DNA of 64,000 nucleotides from an uncultured Desulfobulbus sp. (GCF_963664075.1 NZ_OY760916.1:779501-843500), one strand, 5' to 3'; shown: positions 53,550 to 63,115, numbered from the stretch's first letter. Numbers and translations: made by a program. Notes: generated by a model from the sequence alone, not told the origin.

Positions 53550-56093
53550 ATGTCGGAAACCAGAAAAGCCCGGACCGACAAAAACACACCCCACCTCCTT
53601 GCTTGCTGTCAGCTCTATGCCCAGCAGCTTGACGCCTCTTTTGCCGACCAGCTTTCCCGGCTGGCTTCAACTTTTGATCAACAATCCCCCAAGCAGATTT
53701 TGACGCATATCATGCACGTTGGTCGTGCATGTGGCTTCCAAACCGCTATTCGTCGTCCAGATGGTGCAACATTGGCGTCATTTCTGCCTGCAGTTGCTGA
53801 GTTACGGGATGGCAGTTACGTGTTCGTGGGGCAATACTTGAACGACCCCATCCCTTCGATACGCGTCTTCCTCCCGCGGACAGATACCTCGTTTTCGGAA
53901 GAAAATAGAGCCTTATCCCAATTTCAACACCTCTGGGCCGGAGGTCTTCTCTGTTTCGAACGGATCAACACCGCCCTCGTCTGTTTCACCATTGTAGCCC
54001 GAGAACTCAAGCTTGAGGTGACCCAAGAGCGCCTTATCCATGAATTTGGTTTGGGCAGAGAGGAGTCTTCTCCAGAGACGATCCTCTCCATGGCCAAAAA
54101 ACTCGGGCTTAAGTCTCGGCAGCTCCAGGGGCAATGGGATGATATTATTCAGCTCGGGCAAGCTTACCCGGCTATTGCCGGCATGAAAAACGGGCATCAT
54201 CTGGTGCTGGCTGGAATGGAAGCAGCTCGCGATGATCAGGGGCCGCACATTCTCTGCTACGATCCCCTGGCGGTCTCTGAGGAGAGGTATCAACGATTTT
54301 CTCGGGCTGATTTCGAACCGCTCTGGGCTGGTACGCTTTATCTCTTTAAACGAACGTATCGATGGGATGACAGTGCGCAACCCTTTGGCCTACGCTGGTT
54401 TCTTCCTGAAATTTTGCGGCAAAAGCGGACCTATATCGATGTGGCCCTGGCTGTTTTCTTTATTCATGCGATTTCGTTGGTCACACCGGTCTTTTTTCAG
54501 ATTATCATCGATAAGGTTCTGGTGAACCAGGCCTTCACCACGCTGCATACGCTTGGAATCGGTATGCTCGTTGTCCTTGGCTTTAATGGAGCCCTTGATT
54601 TTCTGCGCGATTTTCTTTTGCTGCATGCTGGAAACAAGATCGACCTGCAGGTCAGCGGAAAAACATTTGCTCATCTGCTCCAGTTGCCCCTGCAATTTTT
54701 TGAATATATTGCAGCCGGGGTGCTGACCCAGCATATGCAACAGACCACAAAGATCAGAAATTTTCTCACCGGCAGTGTCTTTCTTACCGTGTTGGAAGCG
54801 ACCTCTCTGGTGATTTTTCTGCCCTTTCTCTGTTTGTACAATCTCTGGCTGACGGCTTTAGTTCTGGCCTTTACTCTGGCCATTGGTGCGGTAGTGTTTC
54901 TACTCAATGGTCCTTTCCGAAGGCGGCTCAATACCCTGTACGATGCCGAAGGTAAACGACAGGCCATGCTGGTTGAAACCATAAACGGTATGGCGACGGT
55001 GAAAGCCATGGCCCTGGAACCCCTCTTGCGACGTCAGTGGCAAGATGCCGTCGCCCATGCCGTACGCATGCAGCTGCGGGTCGGCAAGATATCCATTTCC
55101 GCCAAGTCGGCGACCCGATTTTTAGAACGAATGATGACCGTTGTTCTCATCTGGAGCGGAGCAAATCTCGTTTTTTCGGGAGAAATGACAGTAGGAGCGC
55201 TGATCGCCTTTCAGATGTTGGCTGGGCGGGTCACCTCACCACTGGTGCGTCTGGTGGGGCTGGTTCACCAGTATCAGGAGGCCGCCCTATCCATCGAAAA
55301 ACTCAGTTTGGTGATGAACGCCAAGGAGGAATGGTCCGTTGCCCGCCACGGAGCCACACCATCATTGCAGGGGGATATTGTTTTTGATCGGGTCAGTTTT
55401 CGTTATGGGCCAGACCTGCCCTCTGTGCTTCAGGATATCTCGTTGACGATACCAGTCGGGACGACGGTGGGGATTGTCGGGCCAAGTGGCTCGGGGAAGA
55501 CCACTCTGACCCGGCTGTTACAAAAAATGTATTTACCCCTCAGTGGGACCATTCGGGTGCATGGCTGCTATCTCAATGAGATCGATACGCCCTATCTGCG
55601 GCGCCACCTGGGAGTGGTACTTCAGGAAAATTTTCTCTTTCACGGTACTGTCGCCGACAATATTCGAGCTGGTCAGGCAGCGGCAACGCGACAGCAGATT
55701 ATCGAGGCGGCACGTCTGGCTGGGGCGGACTCCTTTATCGTGCGGTTACCGCAGGGCTACGACACCATGCTGGTGGAAGGGGGGAGCAACCTCTCCGGCG
55801 GGCAACGGCAGCGTCTGGCCATTGCCCGGGCACTTTTGACAGCACCGGATATCCTTATTTTTGATGAGGCGACCAGCGCCCTTGACCCCGAAAGTGAACA
55901 GAGTATTCGCAAGAATCTGGCCCGTATTGCAGAGCAGAGAACCGTTGTGATTGTCTCACATAGGCTGTCCATGTTGCAACAGGCCGAGAGTATAGTTGTT
56001 CTTGCAGAAGGAAAGGTAGTTGGCCATGCACCGCATGAGCAACTGCTTAGAGAGTGTGAGGTGTATCAAAATTTGTGGCAGCAGCAGATGTAG
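53550..56093 (+). CDS. Type I secretion ABC transporter (permease-ATPase)
   Basis: About 847 residues from the ATG at 53550; a TTG at 53505 would add 15 residues and neither start has a good ribosome site. After an unusual N-terminal extension of about 125 residues, a C39-peptidase-like domain (GGLLCFERINTALVCFTIVARELKLEVTQERLIHEFGLG ... LCYDPLA) lacks the catalytic Cys, as in HlyB, where it serves as a substrate dock. Six membrane segments follow (from about VALAVFFIHAISLVTPVFFQII). The nucleotide-binding domain has Walker A GPSGSGKTTL, signature LSGGQRQRL, Walker B ILIFDEATSALD and the SHR switch. It would export the RTX protein from cytoplasm to exterior in one step with the adjacent adaptor and an outer-membrane TolC-like protein not found here. 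Confidence 0.95.
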   Translation: MSETRKARTDKNTPHLLACCQLYAQQLDASFADQLSRLASTFDQQSPKQILTHIMHVGRACGFQTAIRRPDGATLASFLPAVAELRDGSYVFVGQYLNDPIPSIRVFLPRTDTSFSEENRALSQFQHLWAGGLLCFERINTALVCFTIVARELKLEVTQERLIHEFGLGREESSPETILSMAKKLGLKSRQLQGQWDDIIQLGQAYPAIAGMKNGHHLVLAGMEAARDDQGPHILCYDPLAVSEERYQRFSRADFEPLWAGTLYLFKRTYRWDDSAQPFGLRWFLPEILRQKRTYIDVALAVFFIHAISLVTPVFFQIIIDKVLVNQAFTTLHTLGIGMLVVLGFNGALDFLRDFLLLHAGNKIDLQVSGKTFAHLLQLPLQFFEYIAAGVLTQHMQQTTKIRNFLTGSVFLTVLEATSLVIFLPFLCLYNLWLTALVLAFTLAIGAVVFLLNGPFRRRLNTLYDAEGKRQAMLVETINGMATVKAMALEPLLRRQWQDAVAHAVRMQLRVGKISISAKSATRFLERMMTVVLIWSGANLVFSGEMTVGALIAFQMLAGRVTSPLVRLVGLVHQYQEAALSIEKLSLVMNAKEEWSVARHGATPSLQGDIVFDRVSFRYGPDLPSVLQDISLTIPVGTTVGIVGPSGSGKTTLTRLLQKMYLPLSGTIRVHGCYLNEIDTPYLRRHLGVVLQENFLFHGTVADNIRAGQAAATRQQIIEAARLAGADSFIVRLPQGYDTMLVEGGSNLSGGQRQRLAIARALLTAPDILIFDEATSALDPESEQSIRKNLARIAEQRTVVIVSHRLSMLQQAESIVVLAEGKVVGHAPHEQLLRECEVYQNLWQQQM

Positions 56094-56167
56094 AGTCGTA
56101 AGCGCATACAAACTCAATGATACAGGTCTTTTCAGAGCGTACTTCCTGATCTGTTCCGTACAATCAC

Positions 56168-57523
56168 ATGCATTTACCTGAGAGCAAAAAGACGATTCTC
56201 CAGTTTCAGCCCGATGCGCTGGAATTAGAAAAACAGCCTGTGCCAGGACGGGTGAGATGGATACTCTACCTGATCCTCTGCGCGCTTGTCTTCATTGTGA
56301 TCGGAGCTATCCTACTGCAGGTTGATCGTATCGTCGTTGCTCCCGGAAAATTGATAACCACCACGCCCCAGATTGTGGTCCAGCCACTGGAACGGGCCAT
56401 CATTCGTTCCATCGATGTCGAGGTGGGGGAGCTGGTTGCAAAAGACCAGGTCTTAACAACGCTCGATGCGACTTTTTCCAGGGCAGATCTGGATCAGTTA
56501 CAGACGCAGCAATTGCAGCTGGGGGCTCAAATTCGGCGAATACAGGCAGAGCTGAACAATACCTCGTTTTCTCCCTTGCCAGAAGAAGGGGAGGAGGGGA
56601 AATTGCAAAAAGAGGTGTTGCAACAGCGTCGTCTGGTCGAGACCACACACCAGCAGAGGTCCCTGGATAAGATGGCGCTGCTTCGTGCCCGCCTCGCTCA
56701 CCTTGAGGTGAAGCGTCGCGGCCAAGAAGAGCAGCTGCAGGTCTTGCATGATGTTGAAGAACTCATCGGGCGGCAGGCATTGATCAATAGGGAAACACGC
56801 CTGCAACTTTTAGAAGCCAGAAAAGAGCGGTTTGAGGGCGAGAGTAATCTTGAAAGTCTTCAGGCCGAAGCCTCGGTGGTCCGCCAGGAAGTACATCAGG
56901 CTCAGAGTGAGTGGCAAAGTTTTGTTGAAGAGCGTCGGTGTGCCTTGATGGAAGAGGAGGTCGGGTTACGCAGTCGTTTGGATCAGGTGACAGAGGCCGT
57001 CCATAAAGCCAGACGCATGCACGAGTTAATTTATCTTCGTGCGCCGCAAAAGAGTATAGTCTTACATATTGCCGAGCGTTCTGTGGGGTCTGTGCTTCAG
57101 CAGGCGGAACCTTTTATTCTCCTTGTGCCATGTGATGCAGCGCTTGAAGCGCAAGTTAACATCAGGGCTCAAGATATTGGGCGGATCCGTAGCGGTGATC
57201 AGGTACGTCTCAAGCTGGAAGCCTTTCCCTTTCAGCGACACGGCACGCTTTTGGGGCAGGTACGGGTTATCAGCGAAAATGCCTTTGATGGAGCAACGGA
57301 AAAGACTGGAACCTCTCTGAGTCTGCCCGCAGAGGGAACTGCTCCATTTTATCGAGCCCGTATCAGTCTTTCTTCTCCCACCTTACGTGATGTCCCCCAA
57401 GGGGCTCGTCTGCTCCCCGGGATGAAACTACGAGCAGAAATCAAGATTGGAACCCGGGCGGTGATAACCTATTTTCTCTATCCGGTTATTCGCGTGTTTG
57501 ATGAGAGTTTGCGTGAACCTTGA
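56168..57523 (+). CDS. HlyD-family membrane fusion protein
   Basis: 451 residues. One membrane segment at about residues 28-50 (RWILYLILCALVFIVIGAILL) follows a short cytoplasmic tail. A lipoyl/barrel-sandwich half (VVAPGKLITTTPQIVVQPLERAIIRSIDVEVGELVAKDQVLTTLD), a long coiled-coil hairpin (about residues 100-290, rich in Gln, Glu, Leu) and a C-terminal beta-barrel region (RIRSGDQVRLKLEAFPFQRHGTLLGQVRVISENAF) follow. This is the type I secretion adaptor that bridges the ABC transporter and the outer-membrane channel. It lies 74 bp downstream of the ATPase gene in the same direction, so they form an operon. Confidence 0.95.
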   Translation: MHLPESKKTILQFQPDALELEKQPVPGRVRWILYLILCALVFIVIGAILLQVDRIVVAPGKLITTTPQIVVQPLERAIIRSIDVEVGELVAKDQVLTTLDATFSRADLDQLQTQQLQLGAQIRRIQAELNNTSFSPLPEEGEEGKLQKEVLQQRRLVETTHQQRSLDKMALLRARLAHLEVKRRGQEEQLQVLHDVEELIGRQALINRETRLQLLEARKERFEGESNLESLQAEASVVRQEVHQAQSEWQSFVEERRCALMEEEVGLRSRLDQVTEAVHKARRMHELIYLRAPQKSIVLHIAERSVGSVLQQAEPFILLVPCDAALEAQVNIRAQDIGRIRSGDQVRLKLEAFPFQRHGTLLGQVRVISENAFDGATEKTGTSLSLPAEGTAPFYRARISLSSPTLRDVPQGARLLPGMKLRAEIKIGTRAVITYFLYPVIRVFDESLREP

Positions 57524-57544
57524 AGAGTATCATGGATCGATGTG

Positions 57545-57597
57545 TTGACCGTATCAAGATAAATCACTATGATTAACTATGAATCGTGATCAAGATA
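57545..57597 (+). promoter_or_regulatory. Promoter and probable operator of the downstream toxin-antitoxin pair
   Basis: TTGACC (57545-57550), a 17-bp spacer and TATGAT (57568-57573) form a strong sigma-70-type promoter. ATCAAGATA occurs as a direct repeat at 57553-57561 and 57589-57597, bracketing the -10 box, a likely binding site for the ribbon-helix-helix antitoxin. Confidence 0.7.
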
Positions 57598-57618
57598 CCC
57601 TTTTCTCAGGAGTAAGCA

Positions 57619-57888
57619 ATGGCGCAGGCAAAAACAAAAGTTATCACAGCACATGTTCCTCTGCAGATGGCTGAAAAGGTCGACCAAATGGCTGTGCGGC
57701 TTGAGCGTTCTCGTGGGTGGATTATTAAGCAAGCGCTGATGGCCTGGATAGATCAGGAAGAAGAGCGGAATCGGTTAACCAGGGAGGCGCTCGCGGATGT
57801 TGATGCTGGGCAAGTGATTGATCATCAGGCGGTTCAGGCATGGGCTGATAGCCTTGATACGGACAACCCCTTGGATCTACCTCGCTAA
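57619..57888 (+). CDS. Ribbon-helix-helix antitoxin (CopG/ParD-like)
   Basis: 89 residues. The N-terminal ribbon-helix-helix is plain: TKVITAHVPLQMAEKVDQMAVRLERSRGWIIKQALMAWID. The acidic C-terminus (ALADVDAGQVIDHQAVQAWADSLDTDNP) would bind the toxin. AGGAG precedes the ATG. The stop overlaps the toxin start by one base. Proteins of this type repress their own promoter, which lies just upstream with paired repeats. Confidence 0.9.
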   Translation: MAQAKTKVITAHVPLQMAEKVDQMAVRLERSRGWIIKQALMAWIDQEEERNRLTREALADVDAGQVIDHQAVQAWADSLDTDNPLDLPR

Positions 57889-58163
57889 TGGAGTTACAAT
57901 GGACGAGTAAGGCGCTTTCTGATTTGGCAAGACTCTATGAATTTCTGGCACCTGCAGATAAACGTGCGGCTGCTCAGGCGATCCAGTCGTTGACAAAGGC
58001 ACCGACCAAATTGCTCCTATACCCGCGCATTGGTGAAAAGCTGGAAGAGTTTGACCCACGCGAAGTTCGACGCATTCTCGTGGGACACTACGAAATCCGT
58101 TATGAAGTACAGCAATCAAGAATCTATGTGCTCAGGCTTTGGCACACCCGGGAGCAACGTTAG
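57888..58163 (+). CDS. RelE/ParE-family toxin
   Basis: 91 residues: WTSKALSDLARLYEFLAPADKRAAAQAIQSL helices, then PRIGEKLEEFDPREVRRILVGHYEIRYEVQQSRIYVLRLWHTREQR. The closing LRLWHTREQR is the signature tail of ParE/RelE toxins with its His-Thr-Arg-Glu segment. Coupling to a ribbon-helix-helix antitoxin favours the ParE branch (gyrase inhibitors), though RelE-like RNase activity cannot be excluded. Confidence 0.9.
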   Translation: MELQWTSKALSDLARLYEFLAPADKRAAAQAIQSLTKAPTKLLLYPRIGEKLEEFDPREVRRILVGHYEIRYEVQQSRIYVLRLWHTREQR

Positions 58164-58219
58164 CCGCCGGTCAGCCCAGGTATCGTCTATACTGATGACA
58201 AATCTGGGTAGTAGATTAG

Positions 58220-60625
58220 TCACCCCCGGGGCCGATCATGAGCATTGCACCGGCGATGGTACTGTTTAAGGGTGTTTTGCACGTGACCAAAGAGGCTGGT
58301 TTTAGGATACTGGCCTCGGGCGTTGAGTTGCCCGGGCTTAAGGCCAGTAAGCAGTTCAATGCCGTCGGTGAGCTCTGCCATTGAGTAAATCGTAAAGCGC
58401 CCAGTCGCGACCGCCTCGCAGACCTCATGGTCAAGCATGAGGTTACGTCTGTTTCGCTCGGGGATGATCACTCCCTGATTGCCTGTGAGCCCGTAGTCTT
58501 GACAGATGCGGTAATATCCTTCGATTTTTTCATTAATCCCCCCCACGGGCAGAACTTCGCCGTGTTGATTCAGGGCACCTGTAACTGCGATCCCCTGATG
58601 GATGGGGACACCGGCCAGAGCAGAAAGCAGGGCAAAGAGTTCAGCACAGGAGGCAGAGTCGCCCTCAATGCCGTGATACTCTTGCTCAAAAACGATGGAT
58701 CCGGTGAAACTCAGCGGCGCGTTTCTTTCAAAGAGGGCAGCAAGATAATTTTGCAGGATGAATACCCCCTTATCATGGATCGGGCCGGACATCTCGACCT
58801 CGCGCTCGATGTTGGTGAGACCGTCTTCCCCCGCGTGGGTTCGTGCACTCACCCGCACCGGAAAACCAAAACGGTGATCGCCCAGATCAATCACGCTGAG
58901 ACCATTTACCTGACCGACTCGACTCCCTTCAAATTCGATCAGTACATCGCCATCGCTAATTGATTCTCGCATGCGCTGCTCGGGGTAGTCGTGACGCATT
59001 CTCCGGGCACGCTGTGCCTGTTCAACATCTTTAACACGGACCAGAACATCATTTCTTTGCAGGGCTAAGGGAGCGCTTTCAACTATTCTTGCATCTAAGT
59101 GGCCAAAAGCCGCGCTTTGTCGTCGTTGATCATCGGTTTCGCGATGGCTTTCTTCAAGCAGCCGGGCAACAGCCTCGGCGCTAAAATGGGGCAGGTTGCG
59201 TTTAAGGCAGGTCTGCGCCACAAAGACCGAGGTCGCCTGGCGGAGCTCTTCGCTATCAACGAATTCTTCGACAAAATCGACTTTCACCCGAAAGCGACGG
59301 GCAAATTCAGGGTCACCTTCCTGGAGTTCATAATAATGTTCAGGCGAGGCGATGAGAATAATTTTGACCGAGATTGAGACCGGTTTGGGGCTTAATGAAA
59401 GGGTGGCGATGGGCGCGAATGCAGTGCCCGGATCTTCGATTTGGAGGACACCGCTGCGGAGAAAACGACGCAGTTTTTCCCAGACCAGTGGATCGGCAAG
59501 CAGATCGCGCAGATGCAGCATGAGAAAGCCACCATGGGCTTGAATGAGACTGCCCGCACGAATCTGGGAGAAATCTGTGACCAGCGCCTCATTTTCTGTG
59601 TGGTACTCGATAGAGCCAAAGAGTGAGCGGTGCAGCGGGTTGTTTTCGATGATGACCGGAGCTCCCGCAAGCTCGCTGTTGTCGACCACCAGGTTCACCC
59701 GGTAGCTGGCCAAAGTGCGCTGCAGCGCCTCGAGACGGTGCACTTCTGCCTCGCCCTCGGCAGAGAGATAGAGGTCAAGATTTTCGAGAACGTCGTCACT
59801 GACCTGGCGAAAATACTCTCTGAGGACAGGCGAGTCCGTTGTCTCTGCACCAAGAGAGGAGGTTATCTTATGAAGCTCATTCTCCAACAGAGGCCGGATG
59901 GTTGTCTTTTGCAATGCATCGAGATCCTGCTCCATCCTGCGTTCAAGCGGCCGAGTTCGCTCGAAATAGGTGTTGATTTCTGCAAGCAGTTCTTCTTCGC
60001 TTTCATTGATCGACGCCCGTTCTTCTTTGGAAAGCGCCATTAACTGCTCTTCGCTCATGGCTTTTCCATCCGTACCGAGCAGGGTAAACAGTAATTGCCC
60101 TGATTCTTGGCGCATACTGAAATTGCGTGCTTCGGCAAAGACTTCCAGCTGATTAAAGGCCTGGGTCTCCTCAACCTTAAACGCTTTTTCAATGCGTTCC
60201 CTCTCCAGTTTATAGTCCGTCTCCTGCAATTGTTGTGGAATTTCCGTGACTAAGGATTTGCTCATTTGAGCCATGGCCTTACGCAATGCCTTCCCTTTAC
60301 CGGCAGGGATATGCAGGGCTGAAGGACGCTCCGGAGCATCAAAATTATGGAGAAAGCAGAGATCTGGTGGAGTTGGACGTTGTGCAGCAGCGATGGACAT
60401 CGCCTGTTTCATTAAGGAAGAGCGGCCACTGCCGACCTCGCCAAGGACGATAAGGTTATAGTCCGCCTGCTGCATGCCAAGACCAAACTGAGCTGCCTGC
60501 TGAGCACGTTCTTGGCCTATCCAGGGGAGGGGCTCGTTGATCAGCTCGCTGGTGTCGGTAAAGCCAAGGCTTTCCGGGGCAATGGAGAGGCGGAGTTCGT
60601 CAGGGGTGAGTTTGGTGATGGGCAT
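58220..60625 (-). CDS. LonB-like ATP-dependent protease (AAA_32 plus Lon_C)
   Basis: 801 residues. The N-terminal AAA-like domain has GEVGSGRSSLMKQA (a P-loop with Arg in place of the usual Lys) and is followed by a long helical insert (about residues 140-330). RAGSLIQAHGGFLMLHLRDLL is the Walker B-like region. The C-terminal S16 protease domain carries the Ser-Lys dyad: GIEGDSASCAELFALLSALAG (Ser) and VLPVGGINEKIEGYYRIC (Lys). Members of this group are cytoplasmic ATP-dependent proteases related to Lon but lacking its N-terminal domain. The gene stands alone, convergent to the toxin-antitoxin operon. Confidence 0.93.
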   Translation of the reverse strand: MPITKLTPDELRLSIAPESLGFTDTSELINEPLPWIGQERAQQAAQFGLGMQQADYNLIVLGEVGSGRSSLMKQAMSIAAAQRPTPPDLCFLHNFDAPERPSALHIPAGKGKALRKAMAQMSKSLVTEIPQQLQETDYKLERERIEKAFKVEETQAFNQLEVFAEARNFSMRQESGQLLFTLLGTDGKAMSEEQLMALSKEERASINESEEELLAEINTYFERTRPLERRMEQDLDALQKTTIRPLLENELHKITSSLGAETTDSPVLREYFRQVSDDVLENLDLYLSAEGEAEVHRLEALQRTLASYRVNLVVDNSELAGAPVIIENNPLHRSLFGSIEYHTENEALVTDFSQIRAGSLIQAHGGFLMLHLRDLLADPLVWEKLRRFLRSGVLQIEDPGTAFAPIATLSLSPKPVSISVKIILIASPEHYYELQEGDPEFARRFRVKVDFVEEFVDSEELRQATSVFVAQTCLKRNLPHFSAEAVARLLEESHRETDDQRRQSAAFGHLDARIVESAPLALQRNDVLVRVKDVEQAQRARRMRHDYPEQRMRESISDGDVLIEFEGSRVGQVNGLSVIDLGDHRFGFPVRVSARTHAGEDGLTNIEREVEMSGPIHDKGVFILQNYLAALFERNAPLSFTGSIVFEQEYHGIEGDSASCAELFALLSALAGVPIHQGIAVTGALNQHGEVLPVGGINEKIEGYYRICQDYGLTGNQGVIIPERNRRNLMLDHEVCEAVATGRFTIYSMAELTDGIELLTGLKPGQLNARGQYPKTSLFGHVQNTLKQYHRRCNAHDRPRG

Positions 60626-60728
60626 GGAATAGGTCGGTTATAGTGGCTCAAGAAAAGAAGCAAGGCTTGTACAATTTAGCAAATGGTTAGGTACTTGAGG
60701 AGGGGTGGGAAGTCAACCGTATTTGCTT

Positions 60729-60807
60729 GTTGGGGTTCGTGCCTCATCGCCAACCTACCATATATCTGGGAAGTAAGGTAGGTTGGCGGTGACGAAGGAA
60801 CCCCAAC
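60729..60807. repeat. Complete H2 hairpin before the IS91-like element
   Basis: Arms GTTGGGGTTCGTGCCTCATC and onward (60729-60759) and 60777-60807 (ending GGAACCCCAAC) form a long imperfect stem around TATATCTGGGAAGTAA. A second small palindrome GCCGCTGCGCGGC follows at about 60825. Confidence 0.8.
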
Positions 60808-60850
60808 GTTTTGTTGGACGAAGCCGCTGCGCGGCAGAATAAAAACCAGT

Positions 60851-60901
60851 GTATACTCGTGTAAGAGTTTAATTTTCAAACACTTACAGCAAGGAGTATA
60901 C
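60851..60901 (+). promoter_or_regulatory. Hairpin that can sequester the ribosome binding site of the recombinase gene
   Basis: GTATACTC (60851-60858) pairs with GAGTATAC (60894-60901), and GTAAG (60861-60865) with CTTAC (60883-60887). The Shine-Dalgarno AAGGAG (60891-60896) is partly inside the stem, two bases before the ATG at 60903. It would limit translation of the recombinase. Confidence 0.55.
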
Positions 60902-60902
60902 T

Positions 60903-61807
60903 ATGAACAAAGCCGAAATTAAACGATTCGAGTCCCTCTATGAGCGCCACCTGCAAAAGCTTGCCCTGCAAGGGAAAAGCGCCAAAACAATAGATGCTTA
61001 CGGCAGGGCTGTGCGTCGACTGGTCTCATATTTCGATTGTTGCCCCGACAAACTCAGCGTACACGAGTTGGAAGAGTATTTTGCCAAATTGGTCAAGGGG
61101 TACTCCTGGAGTACAGTCAAGCTGGACAGGCTCGGTCTCATGTTTTTTTGGAAACACGTTCTGGAGACAGACTGGCAATGGCTCAATATAGTCAAAGCAC
61201 CTGTCGTCAAAACCATTCCGGATATCCTGACCCGTGATGAAATCGGCAGGATCATTCATGGCTGCCGGGAGCTCCGTTACCGCGTCTTTCTCTTCACCAC
61301 CTATTCCATGGGGCTTCGCCTGGAAGAAGCCTTGTCTCTTCAGGTCGGCGATATCGATACCGGCCACATGAGAGTTCATGTCCGTCGTGGCAAGGGGCAT
61401 AAAGATCGTCTCGTTCCCTTGCCGCACCGTACCCTGGTAGCGCTGCGCCTGCTTTGGCGTGAACACCAACATCCGAAGTTGTTGTTTCCCAATTACCGGG
61501 GATCGATGGAAACGATCCGGCAGGCGACAAACCACATGAATAATGGAGGTGCTCAGCAGGCCATGAAGGCGGTGGTCTCCTCCTGTGGAATTAAAAAAAA
61601 ATCTCGATCCACAGCCTTCGCCACAGCTTCGCCACCCACCTACTCGAATCCGGCTTAAGCCTGCGGCATATCCAGGCTCTGCTTGGTCATGCCAGTCCCA
61701 CAACCACAGCCCGTTACACTCATCTCACCGATGTTGCCGAACTGGATAGCCAGGCAACGATCAATGCTTTAGTCAACTCACTGCAACTCAACCCGGCAGG
61801 GAGATAA
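60903..61807 (+). CDS. Tyrosine recombinase of IS91-like element, requires a -1 frameshift
   Basis: The first frame (252 codons to 61658) has a SAM-like N-terminal core-binding domain ([32 protein letters not shown]) and the first catalytic Arg in [20 protein letters not shown]. At an A9 tract (61583-61591) a -1 shift gives [42 protein letters not shown], which supplies the HxLRH, LLGHA His and the nucleophile Tyr. The shifted frame ends TAA at 61805-61807, two bases before the transposase ATG. All other sequence is intact, so this is either a one-base deletion or slippage/programmed frameshifting at the A-tract. Confidence 0.85.
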
Positions 61808-61809
61808 CT

Positions 61810-62859
61810 ATGGACCTGGCCACTCTTGTTCACCAATATTACGATGTCTTCATGGCGCGGTTCGGCAAAACTATCCTGCCGGACCAACGCAAGGCCCTTG
61901 ATGCGATTCTCCGTTGCCGAACGCCTGCTTCCGGAGAACTCTACGTGCAGTGCCCTGACTGTCAGCAAGGTCAGTGGCGCCCGCTCTCCTGTGGCAACCG
62001 CCATTGCCCACGCTGCCAAAATCACCTGACCAGTCTCTGGATCGACAAACAACGGGAAAAGCTCCTGCCTGTGCCCTATTTCATGGTGACCTTTACCTTG
62101 CCCTATCAGCTGCGTTCGTTGGCTTATCGTCACCAGGGAGAGGTCTATTCGCTCATGTTCCGGTGTGCTGCCGAAGTCCTACGTTCATTCGCCCGCAATG
62201 CAAAATCTTTGGGCGCCGAGATCGGCATGACCATGGTCTTGCACACCCATTCAAGGAGACTGGAATTTCACCCGCATATCCACGTCCTGATCCCTGGAGG
62301 TGGCATTGACCAACAGGCTCGGGTTTGGAAAAAGCTCTCGGGGAAATATCTCTTCAACGGTTTTGCCTTGGCCAAAGCCTTTCGCGGTAAGTTCCTGGCC
62401 GGAGCAGATGCTATCGGCTTGCGGATCACAGACAAAGTCCCGAAAAAATGGGTTGTCCACTGCGACCATATGGGCACCGGCGCACCGGCCTTGAAATACC
62501 TCGCAAGGTATTTGTACCGAGGCGTGATTGGAGAAAAAAACATCGTTGCCAATACCAACGGCGAAGTAACCTTTAGGTACCGGGACAGCGCTACCGGGAC
62601 AATGCAGAAGAGGACGCTTAGGGGAGAAGAGTTTCTGCGTCTGCTTCTTCAACATGTCCTGCCAAACGGGTTTAGGCGGCTGCGCGAATATGGATTCCTG
62701 CACGGGAATGCGAAAAAAATCCGTATGCTGGTCCAGTTGGTCCTGCACGTCGTTATCAGGCCGCAGCCGCCCCGTCCCCGACCAGTGTTTGCTTGTCCGC
62801 ACTGCAAGCAAACGATGCGTATTGTGTGCTTTAGAAATGATTACCGCCAACCTGGGTAA
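61810..62859 (+). CDS. IS91-family HUH transposase
   Basis: 349 residues. The N-terminal zinc-binding domain has CPDCQQGQWRPLSCGNRHCPRCQNH. The Y2_Tnp/HUH nuclease core follows: MTMVLHTHSRRLEFHPHIHVLIPGGGI, where HPHIH is the HUH motif, and GAPALKYLARYLYRGVI, with the Tyr pair used for DNA cleavage. IS91 elements move by rolling-circle-like transposition of single-stranded DNA. The C-terminus ends with a second CPHCKQTM finger. The frame is complete. Confidence 0.95.
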   Translation: MDLATLVHQYYDVFMARFGKTILPDQRKALDAILRCRTPASGELYVQCPDCQQGQWRPLSCGNRHCPRCQNHLTSLWIDKQREKLLPVPYFMVTFTLPYQLRSLAYRHQGEVYSLMFRCAAEVLRSFARNAKSLGAEIGMTMVLHTHSRRLEFHPHIHVLIPGGGIDQQARVWKKLSGKYLFNGFALAKAFRGKFLAGADAIGLRITDKVPKKWVVHCDHMGTGAPALKYLARYLYRGVIGEKNIVANTNGEVTFRYRDSATGTMQKRTLRGEEFLRLLLQHVLPNGFRRLREYGFLHGNAKKIRMLVQLVLHVVIRPQPPRPRPVFACPHCKQTMRIVCFRNDYRQPG

Positions 62860-63115
62860 CCTTTAAGCGAGGCGCCGCTTCACCGTCAAGAAGCACACGG
62901 GAGGAAAACTCTTTTATGAGCAGCGAGCCGCTTTTTTACGCCTGATACAGGCGAATGCATTCCTACGTCCTGCGTTCAGCACTACCATCCTGGTAGTGCT
63001 TCCAGCATATTCCAGAGCAATATTTATTTCCTTTGTGAGACCGGGCTTGTCCAACCCCGGATAAGATTGTGGTTCGTTCGTGCCTCACTCACACAATCTA
63101 TCCTTGTTCGTTCGA

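Larger units (their letters stand above)
60851..62860 (+). mobile_element. IS91-like element with tyrosine recombinase
   Basis: A tyrosine recombinase and an HUH transposase are encoded with 2 bp between them, a known arrangement for IS91-like elements. The precise ends were not determined. The left end is probably between the H2 hairpin and 60851. Confidence 0.7.
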
